The notes under the pieces are model-generated. The model was not told the origin of the DNA, made no database searches, and saw only the letters and a program-made list of their open reading frames with translations. From Algibacter mikhailovii (lineage in GTDB: Bacteria > Bacteroidota > Bacteroidia > Flavobacteriales > Flavobacteriaceae), in the NCBI RefSeq assembly GCF_014651495.1, contig NZ_BMWZ01000001.1, positions 250,575 to 314,574 on the forward strand: DNA of 64,000 bases, written 5' to 3'. Both the position numbers and the translations under genes were made by a program. Each line of letters opens with the position of its first letter. The first letter of the stretch is position 1. Positions 16,965 through 26,245 of the stretch are shown here, in pieces.

Positions 16965-18224
16965 ATGAAAGATTTATTTGATAAAATTTACAGAGATAAA
17001 GGACCTTTAGGAAAATGGGCTTCTCAGGCAGAAGGTTATTTTGTATTTCCTAAATTAGAAGGTGAAATTTCAAATCGCATGAAATTTCAAGGTAAGGAAG
17101 TTATCACTTGGAGTATCAATGATTACTTAGGGTTGGCAAATCATCCTGAAGTTCGAAAAGTAGATGCTGAAGCAGCTGCGAAATATGGTTCAGCTTATCC
17201 TATGGGAGCTAGAATGATGTCTGGTCATACAGACTTACATGAAAAATTGCAAAACGAGCTAGCCTCTTTTGTTAACAAAGAAGCAGCATACCTTTTAAAC
17301 TTTGGCTATCAAGGCATGGTTTCAACTATTGATGCACTTGTAGCTAAAGATGATATCATTGTTTATGATGTTGATGCTCATGCATGTATTATTGATGGTG
17401 TGCGCTTACACATGGGTAAACGTTTTACTTATAAGCATAACGATGTTGTTAGTTTAGAAAAGAATTTGGAGCGTGCAACTAAAATGGCTGAACAAACAGG
17501 CGGAGGAATACTTGTTATTTCTGAAGGTGTTTTTGGAATGCGAGGAGAGCAAGGGCGTTTGAAGGAGATTGTTGAGCTAAAGAAAAAATTCAAATTCAGA
17601 TTATTTGTTGATGATGCTCATGGATTTGGAACTTTAGGTGCAACAGGTGCCGGTGCTGGTGAGGAACAAGGGGTTCAAGAAGATATTGATGTGTATTTTG
17701 CAACGTTTGCAAAATCATTAGCAAGTACAGGTGCGTTTATTGCTGCAGATCAAGAAATTATAGATTATTTAAAATATAATTTACGATCTCAAATGTTTGC
17801 CAAGTCCTTACAGATGCAATTGGTGGAAGGTGCGCTTAAGCGTTTGGATATGTTAAGAACTATGCCTGAACTTAAGAATAAACTATGGGAGAATGTGAAT
17901 GCATTACAATCAGGTTTAAAAGAGAGAGGTTTTGATATTGGTACAACACAAAGTTGTGTAACTCCGGTTTATTTAAAAGGAAGTATCCCTGAGGCAATGG
18001 CTTTAGTTAAGGACTTACGTGAAAATTATGGAATATTTTGTTCTATTGTGGTTTACCCAGTAATTCCAAGGGGTATGATACTATTAAGACTTATTCCAAC
18101 AGCAACGCATACATTAGAAGACGTAACAGAAACACTTAATGCTTTTGATAAGATAAGAGAGCGATTACACAATGGAACCTACAAAAGATTATCAGCAGCG
18201 GTAATGGCTGCAATGGGAGAGTAG
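16965..18224 (+). CDS. Alpha-oxoamine synthase (serine palmitoyltransferase-like PLP enzyme)
   Basis: 419 aa, fold type I. Family motifs in order: SINDYLGLANHPEV, GARMMSGHTDLHEKLQ, VYDVDAHACIIDGVR, FVDDAHGFGTLGATGAG (PLP Asp), and TFAKSLASTGAFIA with the Schiff-base lysine. It condenses an amino acid with an acyl-CoA or acyl-ACP. Candidates are serine palmitoyltransferase (first step of bacterial sphingolipids, common in Bacteroidota) and 8-amino-7-oxononanoate or 2-amino-3-ketobutyrate ligase. No biotin genes lie nearby, and a GNAT-type acyltransferase faces it, which favours the sphingolipid reading. Cytoplasmic or membrane-peripheral. Confidence 0.82.
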   Translation: MKDLFDKIYRDKGPLGKWASQAEGYFVFPKLEGEISNRMKFQGKEVITWSINDYLGLANHPEVRKVDAEAAAKYGSAYPMGARMMSGHTDLHEKLQNELASFVNKEAAYLLNFGYQGMVSTIDALVAKDDIIVYDVDAHACIIDGVRLHMGKRFTYKHNDVVSLEKNLERATKMAEQTGGGILVISEGVFGMRGEQGRLKEIVELKKKFKFRLFVDDAHGFGTLGATGAGAGEEQGVQEDIDVYFATFAKSLASTGAFIAADQEIIDYLKYNLRSQMFAKSLQMQLVEGALKRLDMLRTMPELKNKLWENVNALQSGLKERGFDIGTTQSCVTPVYLKGSIPEAMALVKDLRENYGIFCSIVVYPVIPRGMILLRLIPTATHTLEDVTETLNAFDKIRERLHNGTYKRLSAAVMAAMGE

Positions 18225-18251
18225 GCTGTAAGTGATATTATATATAAAACT

Positions 18252-18287
18252 AAAAATCCGATTCAATTTTGAATCGGATTTTTTTAT
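18252..18287. terminator. Bidirectional intrinsic terminator
   Basis: AAAAATCCGATTCA / TGAATCGGATTTTT with a 4-nt loop (13-14 bp stem) and T-run; shared by the convergent oxoamine synthase and GNAT genes. Confidence 0.92.
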
Positions 18288-19405
18288 TTAATATTTTTCT
18301 TGAACGTTTTTCTTTTTCGATAGGTTTCAGAAGTAAAGTGTCTCCATATTTTTCGGGCAGCCTCATTATTTTCAAGTTCTGGTGTTCTATAGCACATTTT
18401 AATGCCTTTTTTAATAAATAGTTCGTGATACTCATTAAAAATTATTGAATGAACACCTTTATTTTGATAATCCGGACGTACCCCAATTAAGTAGAACACT
18501 GCATCCTTGCCATATTTCTTAGCATGTAAAATATGTGTGAATCCAAACGGAAATAACTTTCCTTTTGCTTTTTGTAAGGCCTTGGCAAAAGAAGGCATAA
18601 CAATAGCAAATCCTATTAAAGCATTCTGACTGTCAACAACAAATTTGATATATTCCGGGTTAACAAAACTGATGAATTTTTTCTTAAAGTATGCAATTTG
18701 TTCATCACTTACAGGAACGAATGAAGGGAGCGACGCATAACTTATATTAAAAAGCTCAAACATTTCATCTACATAAGGCATAACTTCAGAGGTTTTTGTA
18801 AAATTAATTGCTCGAAGTTTGTATCGTCTTTTTATTAGATCCTGAACTTTATAGAAAACATCCTTATTGATGTTAGTAAAAGGAATTTTAGTTTCTACAT
18901 ATTCCTTTTCAATTTTAAACCCAGAAGCTTCATAATGTTTAGCGTAATAGGGGTGATTATACCAAGTAACCATAAGAGCGATGGTATCAAAACCTTCAGT
19001 TACAACACCTACCTTATCCAAATTAGAGAATCCAACCGGACCTTCAACAAATTCTAAATCATGTTTCTTTCCAATGTCTTGAACTGTGTCAAAAAGGGCT
19101 TGTGATACCTCTAAATCATCAATAAAATCACACCAACCAAAGCGCATTTTTTTTATTTTCTGTTCTTTAACTTCTACCCAATTAATAATAGCCGCAATTC
19201 TACCAACAATTTCATTATCTCTGAAACAAAGAAACAACCTGGCATCGGCGTTTTTAAAAACAGGGTTTTCTTGCTTATTAAAAGACTCTATTTCTTCGCT
19301 TATAATAGGCGGAGTCCATTGCTTACAATCCTTATATATTTTGAAGGGAAATTTTACAAAATCTTTTAATTCCTTTTTAGTCTGTACTTCTTTTAGTGTT
19401 ACCAT
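18284..19405 (-). CDS. GNAT-fold acyltransferase-like protein
   Basis: 373 aa. The C-terminal half shows the GNAT pattern: IGFAIVMPSF (beta strands), then FYLIGVRPDYQNKGVHSII with the acyl-CoA-binding Q/R-x-x-G-x region, then CYRTPELENNEAARKIWRHF. The N-terminal half has ARLFLCFRDNEIVGRIAAIIN and EGPVGFSNLDKVGVVTEGF, well conserved in Bacteroidota from memory. Two GNAT-like lobes are possible. Conserved linkage to a serine-palmitoyltransferase-like gene makes an N-acyltransferase of sphingoid bases (bacterial ceramide synthase type) a reasonable hypothesis. I do not support the database label GTP cyclohydrolase sometimes seen on such proteins. Confidence 0.7.
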   Translation of the reverse strand: MVTLKEVQTKKELKDFVKFPFKIYKDCKQWTPPIISEEIESFNKQENPVFKNADARLFLCFRDNEIVGRIAAIINWVEVKEQKIKKMRFGWCDFIDDLEVSQALFDTVQDIGKKHDLEFVEGPVGFSNLDKVGVVTEGFDTIALMVTWYNHPYYAKHYEASGFKIEKEYVETKIPFTNINKDVFYKVQDLIKRRYKLRAINFTKTSEVMPYVDEMFELFNISYASLPSFVPVSDEQIAYFKKKFISFVNPEYIKFVVDSQNALIGFAIVMPSFAKALQKAKGKLFPFGFTHILHAKKYGKDAVFYLIGVRPDYQNKGVHSIIFNEYHELFIKKGIKMCYRTPELENNEAARKIWRHFTSETYRKRKTFKKNIK

Positions 19406-19428
19406 ATCATATTAAAGATTTTGAATTA

Positions 19429-20460
19429 TTAATCGTCGTCAAAATCTATTTCTCGTTTTTTTCCTTTTTCAACTGGATCCGTAGTTTTTAAATCGTCCTT
19501 TAATCTCCTTTTTCGACCTTCTTTGTTTTTTTGTCTTCTGGCTTCTTCTTCGACAGAATCACCGTTATTTATGTCGTCACTTTTGTCTTTGTCCTTATGA
19601 AAATCTAATCTATATGATGCACCAAAACTTATGTTGAAAACTGATGGCGTATCCTTTGTGTTAAAGGTGATGGCTGTGTCTAATTGAAAATCCTTTTTCA
19701 TTAAATAGGCGCCACCAAATCGAAATAAATTATCCGCATAAAAATCACTTTGAATGCCCTGAGTTTCCCCAAAGATAACCCATTCTGGACTTAGTGATCG
19801 GGTTAAAGTTAGTATATATGAGAAATCAGACTGGTTAGTACCTATGCGGTCCATGATTAAATTCATAACAAACACCCAGCCACCATTAAAATTGTTTTGT
19901 GTGGCAATCATTATTTTTGGACTGAAACCTTCAATTCCTGGTGCTGTATATGGGTTAGATTCTGTGTCAAAATTACCACCAAGATATGCAGATACGGCAG
20001 GGATTAATGAATTCCATTTAAACTTTCTATTTGCTTTCCAGCTATATAAATCTGGTTTCTCTTCTTCTGCATTTTTATTTGGATCGTAAACTAAATATTT
20101 TAGACCAAATGCTAAAAATTTAAAATTCGCACGCTTACTATCAGTCGAAATATTGGAAGTGAATGTTTTTGAGTCATTTTGATAGGTTCCTTCTACATTA
20201 AATTCTAATTCTTCCAATAAAAAGCCATAGCGCGCTGCAAAATCAATCCCAAATCCAGAAACCTCATACGCCGCAGCAGGCGTTCTTTTCTCTTTTACAA
20301 AATATGGCCCAATTTCTATCTGAGCAACATTAGTACCTACTGAAAAAGCACTTCTTGAAGCTCCTGGGCGATTGGAGTTTATAACATCAGTATATTGACA
20401 AAATCCATGAATACTTGTTAAACACAATAAAATAAAAAATGTTGATTTTAAAAAGTTCAT
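19429..20460 (-). CDS. Outer-membrane beta-barrel protein, 'transporter' (phenol MetA-like) family
   Basis: 343 aa from the second ATG (MNFLKSTFFILLCLTSIHGFCQ is a clean signal peptide; the upstream ATG at 20475 adds five residues). The mature part starts INSNRPGASRSAFSVGTNV, the standard opening of the PF13557-like barrel family, with alternating aromatic strands (FNVEGTY, WVFVMNLIMDR, YSYILTLTRS). The last 50 residues are an unusual charged tail full of K, R, D and E, predicted periplasmic. Substrate unknown. It lies 23 bp downstream of the GNAT start region, same strand, and probably precedes it in one transcript. Confidence 0.78.
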   Translation of the reverse strand: MNFLKSTFFILLCLTSIHGFCQYTDVINSNRPGASRSAFSVGTNVAQIEIGPYFVKEKRTPAAAYEVSGFGIDFAARYGFLLEELEFNVEGTYQNDSKTFTSNISTDSKRANFKFLAFGLKYLVYDPNKNAEEEKPDLYSWKANRKFKWNSLIPAVSAYLGGNFDTESNPYTAPGIEGFSPKIMIATQNNFNGGWVFVMNLIMDRIGTNQSDFSYILTLTRSLSPEWVIFGETQGIQSDFYADNLFRFGGAYLMKKDFQLDTAITFNTKDTPSVFNISFGASYRLDFHKDKDKSDDINNGDSVEEEARRQKNKEGRKRRLKDDLKTTDPVEKGKKREIDFDDD

Positions 20461-20557
20461 AGGGATGACAGTCAAAAGTGCGTTTTAAAGGTTGTCAAAT
20501 ATAGATATTTTATACTTTTTTTATTAGTATAGAATGTTTTTTAAGTATGGAGAATTG

Positions 20558-20565
20558 TATTTTTG
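20558..20565 (+). promoter_or_regulatory. Bacteroidetes -7 element for the DUF4834 gene
   Basis: TATTTTTG, 17 nt before the ATG at 20582. It makes the more upstream start at 20534 unlikely. Confidence 0.5.
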
Positions 20566-20581
20566 TTTTAAAATTACAGTT

Positions 20582-20866
20582 ATGTTACAATATGCATCTG
20601 CAACGGGTCTTGTGAAGATGATACTTATTATCCTTTTAATTTATTTTGGATTTAAAATTCTGGCCCGTCTTTTTATGCCTTTTTTTTTAAAATATGTTGC
20701 TAAAAAAGCAGAGCAACGTTTTGGTGGTCAATTCGGACAATTTCAGAAAGGACCTAAACAAGAAACTTCGCGAAAAGAAGGAGAAGTAATTATTGATAAA
20801 GTTCCTAAAACAAAAACTTCAAATAAAGACGTCGGGGATTACGTTGATTTCGAAGAAATTGATTAA
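20582..20866 (+). CDS. DUF4834 family membrane protein
   Basis: 94 aa from the ATG at 20582 (MLQYASATGLVKMILIILL), which matches how DUF4834 proteins begin; an upstream in-frame start at 20534 would precede the promoter. One transmembrane helix spans about residues 10-35, then a basic segment KYVAKKAEQRFGGQF and a polar acidic tail. Cytoplasmic-side orientation of the tail is likely. Function unknown. It lies 29 bp before the YfhO gene, so the two are probably co-transcribed, as is common in flavobacteria. Confidence 0.85.
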   Translation: MLQYASATGLVKMILIILLIYFGFKILARLFMPFFLKYVAKKAEQRFGGQFGQFQKGPKQETSRKEGEVIIDKVPKTKTSNKDVGDYVDFEEID

Positions 20867-20895
20867 TTTCCAAAACCATTTTTTAATTCATTTTC

Positions 20896-23325
20896 ATGTC
20901 ATTTCCTTTTAAAAAGTTAGTACCTCATAGTCTTGTTATTTTGGGGTTTATAATCATATCATTAGCTTATTTCAGTCCAGTTTTAAAAGGTAAAGCTATA
21001 TTTCAAAATGATATCGTGCAATATATTGGCATGAGTAAGCAGCAAAAAGACTTTAAAGCTGATACTGGCGAAGAAACATATTGGACCAATAGTGCTTTTG
21101 GCGGAATGCCAACATATCAATTAGGAGCAAGATATCCCCATAACTATATTAAAAAATTGGATTTGGCACTTCGGTTTTTACCAAGACCAGCAGACTATTT
21201 GTTTCTCTATTTGTTGAGTTTTTATGTGTTCCTTTTGGTTTTAAAAGTTGATTTCAAACTAGCCGCATTAGGAGCTTTAGCTTTTGGGTTCTCCACGTAT
21301 TTAATTATCATTCTTGGGGTAGGTCACAACAGTAAAGCGCATGCCATAGCATATATGCCTTTAGTTTTAAGTGGAATCATTTTGGTTTTTCAGAAGAAAT
21401 ATATTGGCGGTTTTTTACTAACCACGGTTGCAATGGGCTTGGAATTAGTTTCAAATCATTTTCAGATGACCTATTATTTGCTCCTACTAGTCATGGTATT
21501 GGGTATTGCTTATTTGATAGATGCTTACAGAAAACAAGAGCTTCCTCATTATTTTAAATCTATAGGTGTATTAATTACAGCTGTAGTATTATCTATTGCG
21601 TTGAATGCTTCTAATATATTAGCAACCAATGAGTATGTAAAAGAAAGTAAGCGCGGTAAGAGTGAATTAACAATAAACGCCGATGGTTCGACAAAAGAGG
21701 TTACTTCTGGCTTGGACAAAGCCTATATTACACAATTTAGTTATGGCATAATTGAAACCTTCAATTTATATATTCCACGTTTTATGGGCGGTGGTAATAG
21801 TGAAGATGTTGGCAAAGATTCTGCGACCTACGAAGCACTAAGGAAGCTTGGTGCAACAACAACACAAGCAGCGCAAGAAGCTAAACGAGCACCAACCTAT
21901 TGGGGAGATCAGCCTATTGTTGAAGCTCCAGCTTATGTAGGAGCCGTGGTTTTGTTTTTGTTCGTTTTTGCATTGTTTTTAGTAAAAGGACGATTGAAAT
22001 GGTGGCTCGTTGGAGGCACTATATTATCCTTGTTATTGTCTTATGGCAAAAATCAACCATTTGCTTTTTTAACAGACTTCTTTATTGACTATGTGCCTTT
22101 GTATAATAAGTTTAGGGCAGTGAGTTCTATTCAGGTAATATTGGAATTATGTATACCAGCATTGGCAGTATTTGGTTTAGTCAAGCTATTTAAGGATTCT
22201 GAAAATAAAGAACGAAAACTTGTAGCACTTAAATATGCAATTGGAATTACTGCTGGTTTAGCGTTGATCTTTTTATTCTTTAAATCATCTTTATTTGATT
22301 TTATTGGACTTAATGATGGGTATTATCGCCAAAATTACGGACAGGATTATATTGACGCCTTAAAATCAGATAGAAAAACAATATTTACTGAAGACACAAT
22401 ACGTTCATTAATTTTAGTTTCCCTTTCTGCTGGAATCGTTTTTATGTTTTTAAAAGAGAAATTAAAAAGGGATTGGGTGATTGCAGGTTTTTTTATTCTA
22501 ATACTGTTTGATTTGATTGGAGTGGATAAACGTTATGTGAATAATGACGATTTTGTTTCGGGTATCAAAATGAGTAAACCATTTCAAGCTAATGAGGTTG
22601 ATAAGTATATATTACAAGACAAATCGCATTACAGGGTTTATGATTTGGTGTCAGGGCCATCTAAGCCTTCATATTACCATAATTCGCTAAATGGCTATAA
22701 TGCTGCCGAATTGCGAAGGTATAGTGAGGTTTATGATTTTTATTTAACACAGAATAACATCAATATACTTAGTATGCTAAATACAAAATATATTGTTGCT
22801 CAAGATGAAGAGGGAAAAGCATTTCCTTATGAGAATGATGAAGTTAATGGTAATGCTTGGTTTGTAAAACAGTTAGTAAAAGTTAATTCCGCTAATGAAG
22901 AGATATTAGCTATAGATAGTTTAGATACAAAACAAAAGGCCATTTTTTCAAATCAGCCAAAGCTTAATATGTTTAAGGAGTTAAAGACTAACTATGCTGT
23001 AGATTCCCTGTCAAAAATTGAATTAGAACAAGTTACCCCCAACTATTTAAAGTATAACACAACAAACTCTCAAGATGGTTTTGCCGTGTTTTCTGAAATA
23101 TATTATGGTCATGGTTGGAAAACATTTATTGACGGTAAACAAGTTGAACATATTAGAGTGAATTATATTTTGAGAGGCATGCCTGTGCCTGCAGGAAATC
23201 ACATTATTGAATTTAAATTTGAGCCAGATGTTGTTAAAACTGGAAGTAAGATTACTTTAGCAAGTTCTATTTTGTTTGTGTTGCTTTTATTTGTTGGTGT
23301 ATTTTATGAGTATAAAAAAAAGTGA
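20896..23325 (+). CDS. YfhO family polytopic membrane protein
   Basis: 809 aa with about a dozen hydrophobic helices: N-terminal from LVPHSLVILGFIIISLAYF, several between 90 and 260, a cluster near 340-540, and a final helix before the tail FYEYKKK. The N-terminal loop QNDIVQYIGMSKQQKDF and WTNSAFGGMPTYQ resemble GT-C glycosyltransferases such as YfhO, which glycosylates lipoteichoic acid in Firmicutes; the Bacteroidota version has no known acceptor. The C-terminal 200 residues form an extracytoplasmic domain (YGHGWKTFIDG). It is upstream of a GT4 gene and a flippase, suggesting a cell-surface glycan role. Confidence 0.88.
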   Translation: MSFPFKKLVPHSLVILGFIIISLAYFSPVLKGKAIFQNDIVQYIGMSKQQKDFKADTGEETYWTNSAFGGMPTYQLGARYPHNYIKKLDLALRFLPRPADYLFLYLLSFYVFLLVLKVDFKLAALGALAFGFSTYLIIILGVGHNSKAHAIAYMPLVLSGIILVFQKKYIGGFLLTTVAMGLELVSNHFQMTYYLLLLVMVLGIAYLIDAYRKQELPHYFKSIGVLITAVVLSIALNASNILATNEYVKESKRGKSELTINADGSTKEVTSGLDKAYITQFSYGIIETFNLYIPRFMGGGNSEDVGKDSATYEALRKLGATTTQAAQEAKRAPTYWGDQPIVEAPAYVGAVVLFLFVFALFLVKGRLKWWLVGGTILSLLLSYGKNQPFAFLTDFFIDYVPLYNKFRAVSSIQVILELCIPALAVFGLVKLFKDSENKERKLVALKYAIGITAGLALIFLFFKSSLFDFIGLNDGYYRQNYGQDYIDALKSDRKTIFTEDTIRSLILVSLSAGIVFMFLKEKLKRDWVIAGFFILILFDLIGVDKRYVNNDDFVSGIKMSKPFQANEVDKYILQDKSHYRVYDLVSGPSKPSYYHNSLNGYNAAELRRYSEVYDFYLTQNNINILSMLNTKYIVAQDEEGKAFPYENDEVNGNAWFVKQLVKVNSANEEILAIDSLDTKQKAIFSNQPKLNMFKELKTNYAVDSLSKIELEQVTPNYLKYNTTNSQDGFAVFSEIYYGHGWKTFIDGKQVEHIRVNYILRGMPVPAGNHIIEFKFEPDVVKTGSKITLASSILFVLLLFVGVFYEYKKK

Positions 23326-23404
23326 ATACATAAATCTTATTTATAGGTGCTGATTCACATAAATATTTAGGAGGAGAGATTATTGTTTTCGCAGGAATTA
23401 AAAG

Positions 23405-24685
23405 ATGAATAAGAAAAAAGTTCTCATCATTACATATTATTGGCCTCCAGCAGGTGGGCCTGGAGTTCAACGATGGTTAAAGTTTGTTAAGTATTTACCA
23501 GAATTCAACGTTGAACCTATTGTTTTTATTCCTGAAAACCCCAATTATCCGTTAATAGATAACAGTTTGAAATCTGAAGTTTCAGATGATATAACTATTA
23601 TTAAATACCCTATAAAAGAACCTTATAGAGTAGCTGGTATCCTTTCTAAGAAATCATCGCAAACCATGAGCAAGGGAGTGATTTCAGAAGAGAAAAAGCA
23701 ATCTTTTATTGAAAAGTTTATGCTTTTTATAAGAGGTAATTTCTTTATTCCAGATGCGCGTATAAGTTGGGTTAAACCGTCTGCAAATGTTCTTTTAGAA
23801 ATTATAGAAAAAGAAAAAATTGATACGCTCATTACTACAGGTCCTCCGCATAGCGTTCATCTCATAGGCTTAAGACTTAAAGAAAAAAGAGGATTACGAT
23901 GGCTTGCTGATTTTAGAGACCCTTGGACTAGCATAGGATATCATAAACAATTAAGAATAACAAAAAACGCTGAAAGGAAGCACAAAAAACTTGAGAATTG
24001 CGTGTTGAATTCGGCAGATCAACTACTTGTTACAAGTAACAACACTAAAAGTGAATTCAGAAAAATAACCAATAGACCTATCGAGGTAATTACAAATGGT
24101 TATGATGATGAGCCAGTTATTGATTTTGAAAAGGATAAGAAATTCACTATAGCTCACATAGGCTCCCTTTTATCAAAGCGGAATCCTATGAATTTATGGA
24201 AGGCTTTAAGTGAATTGGTAAAAGAAAATCATGAATTTGCCAAAGATTTACAGATCAGATTTGTTGGTGTTGTTGGAGAAAATATACTTGAGTCGTTAAG
24301 AGATTTAAATTTGAGTGATTATTTTGATGATATAGGATATGTTTCACATAATCAATCTATAATGTATCAAAAAAAGTCGCAATTATTGTTGTTAATTGAA
24401 ATTGATTCAGAAGAAACGAAGTCAATAATTCCAGGTAAATTATTTGAATATATGGTTTCAGGAAGACCTATAATTTCTATAGGTCCAAAGGATACGGATG
24501 TTGAAAAAATCATCAAGGAAACCAATACAGGAAACCACTTCTATTATGACGATTACGAATCATTAAAAAGCATTATCTTAGAACATTATAAGGCGTTTAA
24601 AAATGATGAATTGGAAACTTACCCAATAGGATTACAAAAATACCATAGAAAGTCATTAACACATTCACTATCAAAATTACTTTAA
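23405..24685 (+). CDS. Glycosyltransferase family 4-like (GT-B fold)
   Basis: 426 aa. KVLIITYYWPPAGGPGVQRWL is the N-terminal donor-side loop typical of flavobacterial GT4-like proteins. LADFRDPWT and FTIAHIGSLLSKRNP begin the C-terminal Rossmann domain, and IPGKLFEYMVSGRPIISIGP is the nucleotide-sugar-binding E-x-x-x motif region. Cytoplasmic, membrane-peripheral. Its stop is directly followed by the flippase ATG (TAAATG), so both are translationally linked and probably serve one glycan. Confidence 0.9.
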   Translation: MNKKKVLIITYYWPPAGGPGVQRWLKFVKYLPEFNVEPIVFIPENPNYPLIDNSLKSEVSDDITIIKYPIKEPYRVAGILSKKSSQTMSKGVISEEKKQSFIEKFMLFIRGNFFIPDARISWVKPSANVLLEIIEKEKIDTLITTGPPHSVHLIGLRLKEKRGLRWLADFRDPWTSIGYHKQLRITKNAERKHKKLENCVLNSADQLLVTSNNTKSEFRKITNRPIEVITNGYDDEPVIDFEKDKKFTIAHIGSLLSKRNPMNLWKALSELVKENHEFAKDLQIRFVGVVGENILESLRDLNLSDYFDDIGYVSHNQSIMYQKKSQLLLLIEIDSEETKSIIPGKLFEYMVSGRPIISIGPKDTDVEKIIKETNTGNHFYYDDYESLKSIILEHYKAFKNDELETYPIGLQKYHRKSLTHSLSKLL

Positions 24686-26143
24686 ATGGGAGTAGTTGCT
24701 ACGCAATCCTTTAAAAATATTGTTTCTACGTATTTAGGTTTTTTTATTGGAGCGATTAACACCTTATTTCTTTATACCGAATTTTTGAGTGACAAATACT
24801 ATGGGATGGTAGGGTATATGCTGTCCTTAGCTTATGTTGTTATGCCGCTCATGGCATTTGGAATGCATAATACTTTAATAAAATTCTATTCTTCATTTAA
24901 AACTAGGGTGTCTCTGAACAGCTTTTTAACATTGGTGTTATTTTTACCCATGCTTATTATTATTCCAATAATTATCTTAACATACTTAAGCTATGATGTG
25001 ATTGTTGGGTTTCTATCTAAGGAAAATGAAATTATCAAAGGGTATTTATGGCATACCATATGTATTGCAATAGCACTCGCTTATTTTGAGGTGCTTTTTG
25101 CATGGGCCAAAGTGCAAATGCAAACAGTATTTGGTAATTTTATGAAGGAAGTTTTTCATAGAGTGGGTGCAATGATACTGTTGTTTTTACTCTACTTAAA
25201 ACTTATTGATGTTGAGCAGTTTATGACTGGACTTGTTGTGGTTTATGCACTAAGAACTTTAGTGATGAAATTTTATGCTTTTAGTATTAAGTTCCCTGTA
25301 ATAACGTTTAAAAAAATAAACAATATAGGAAGTATATTAAAGTACTCATTTTTAATAATTATTGCAGGTTCTATAGCTACAGTATTATTAGACGTTGATA
25401 AAGTCATGTTGGGTTATTATATTGATATAGAACAAATTGCTTATTATAATGTTGCTATTTTTATAGCTACGGTCATCGCGGTCCCGCAGCGATCTATGCA
25501 CCAAATATTAATGCCCTTATCCGCGAAATTTTTAAATGAAAAGAATTTCGATGCTTTAGAAGATTTGTATAAACGCAGTTCTTTAAACTTGTTTATTGTT
25601 GGAGGTTTTATTTTTTTACTCATTATTCTTAATATCAATCAGTTGTATCGTATTATCCCTGATGAGTTTAGTGGTGGTTTATTTGTTGTTTTTATAATAA
25701 GTCTCTCAAAATTATATGATACCATATTGGGGAGTAATAACGCCATTTTATTTAATAGTGATTATTATAGAATGGTATTAGTTTTGGGCGTTGTTTTAGT
25801 TGCTCTAATGGTCATGCTGAATATAATTTTTATTCCTTGGCTGGGAATAAATGGGGCAGGAGTTGCTACTTTTCTAGCTGTGTTTGTTTATAATAGTATC
25901 AAGATTTACTTTGTTTATCGTAAATTTAAAATATTCCCATTCACAAAACAGTCATTAAACATTGCTACTTTAGTTTTAATTAGTACACTTTTGTTTTACT
26001 TTTGGGACTTCCCATTTCATCCCATTATCAATATCGCTTTAAAGTCTGTATTACTAGGTGTATTATATGTTTTTGTAATATATCGTTTTAATTTTTCAGC
26101 CGATTTATCTGTTCAAATTAGAAAATATTTGAAACTAAAATAA
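24686..26143 (+). CDS. Wzx-like polysaccharide flippase (MOP superfamily)
   Basis: 485 aa, about 12-14 transmembrane helices. The start VVATQSFKNIVSTYLGFFIGAINTLF fits the MATE/Wzx fold; conserved charged positions occur at LLDVDKVMLGYYI and GSNNAILFNSDYYR. It likely flips a lipid-linked oligosaccharide across the inner membrane. The ATG follows the GT4 stop without any gap. An intrinsic terminator follows 33 nt after the stop. Confidence 0.9.
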   Translation: MGVVATQSFKNIVSTYLGFFIGAINTLFLYTEFLSDKYYGMVGYMLSLAYVVMPLMAFGMHNTLIKFYSSFKTRVSLNSFLTLVLFLPMLIIIPIIILTYLSYDVIVGFLSKENEIIKGYLWHTICIAIALAYFEVLFAWAKVQMQTVFGNFMKEVFHRVGAMILLFLLYLKLIDVEQFMTGLVVVYALRTLVMKFYAFSIKFPVITFKKINNIGSILKYSFLIIIAGSIATVLLDVDKVMLGYYIDIEQIAYYNVAIFIATVIAVPQRSMHQILMPLSAKFLNEKNFDALEDLYKRSSLNLFIVGGFIFLLIILNINQLYRIIPDEFSGGLFVVFIISLSKLYDTILGSNNAILFNSDYYRMVLVLGVVLVALMVMLNIIFIPWLGINGAGVATFLAVFVYNSIKIYFVYRKFKIFPFTKQSLNIATLVLISTLLFYFWDFPFHPIINIALKSVLLGVLYVFVIYRFNFSADLSVQIRKYLKLK

Positions 26144-26176
26144 TATTCAGGTTTAAAAGCAATTCTTTATAAAAAG

Positions 26177-26223
26177 AAAAACCCTGCAGGATTGCTTTGA
26201 GGCAAACATATTGCAAGGTTTTT
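26177..26223 (+). terminator. Intrinsic terminator after the flippase
   Basis: AAAAACCcTGCA / TGCAAGGTTTTT arms around a 20-nt loop with small internal stem, then a T-run. It ends the YfhO-GT4-flippase run and lies before the convergent secreted-protein gene. Confidence 0.8.
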
Positions 26224-26245
26224 CAAACTAACCAACCAAAAATTT

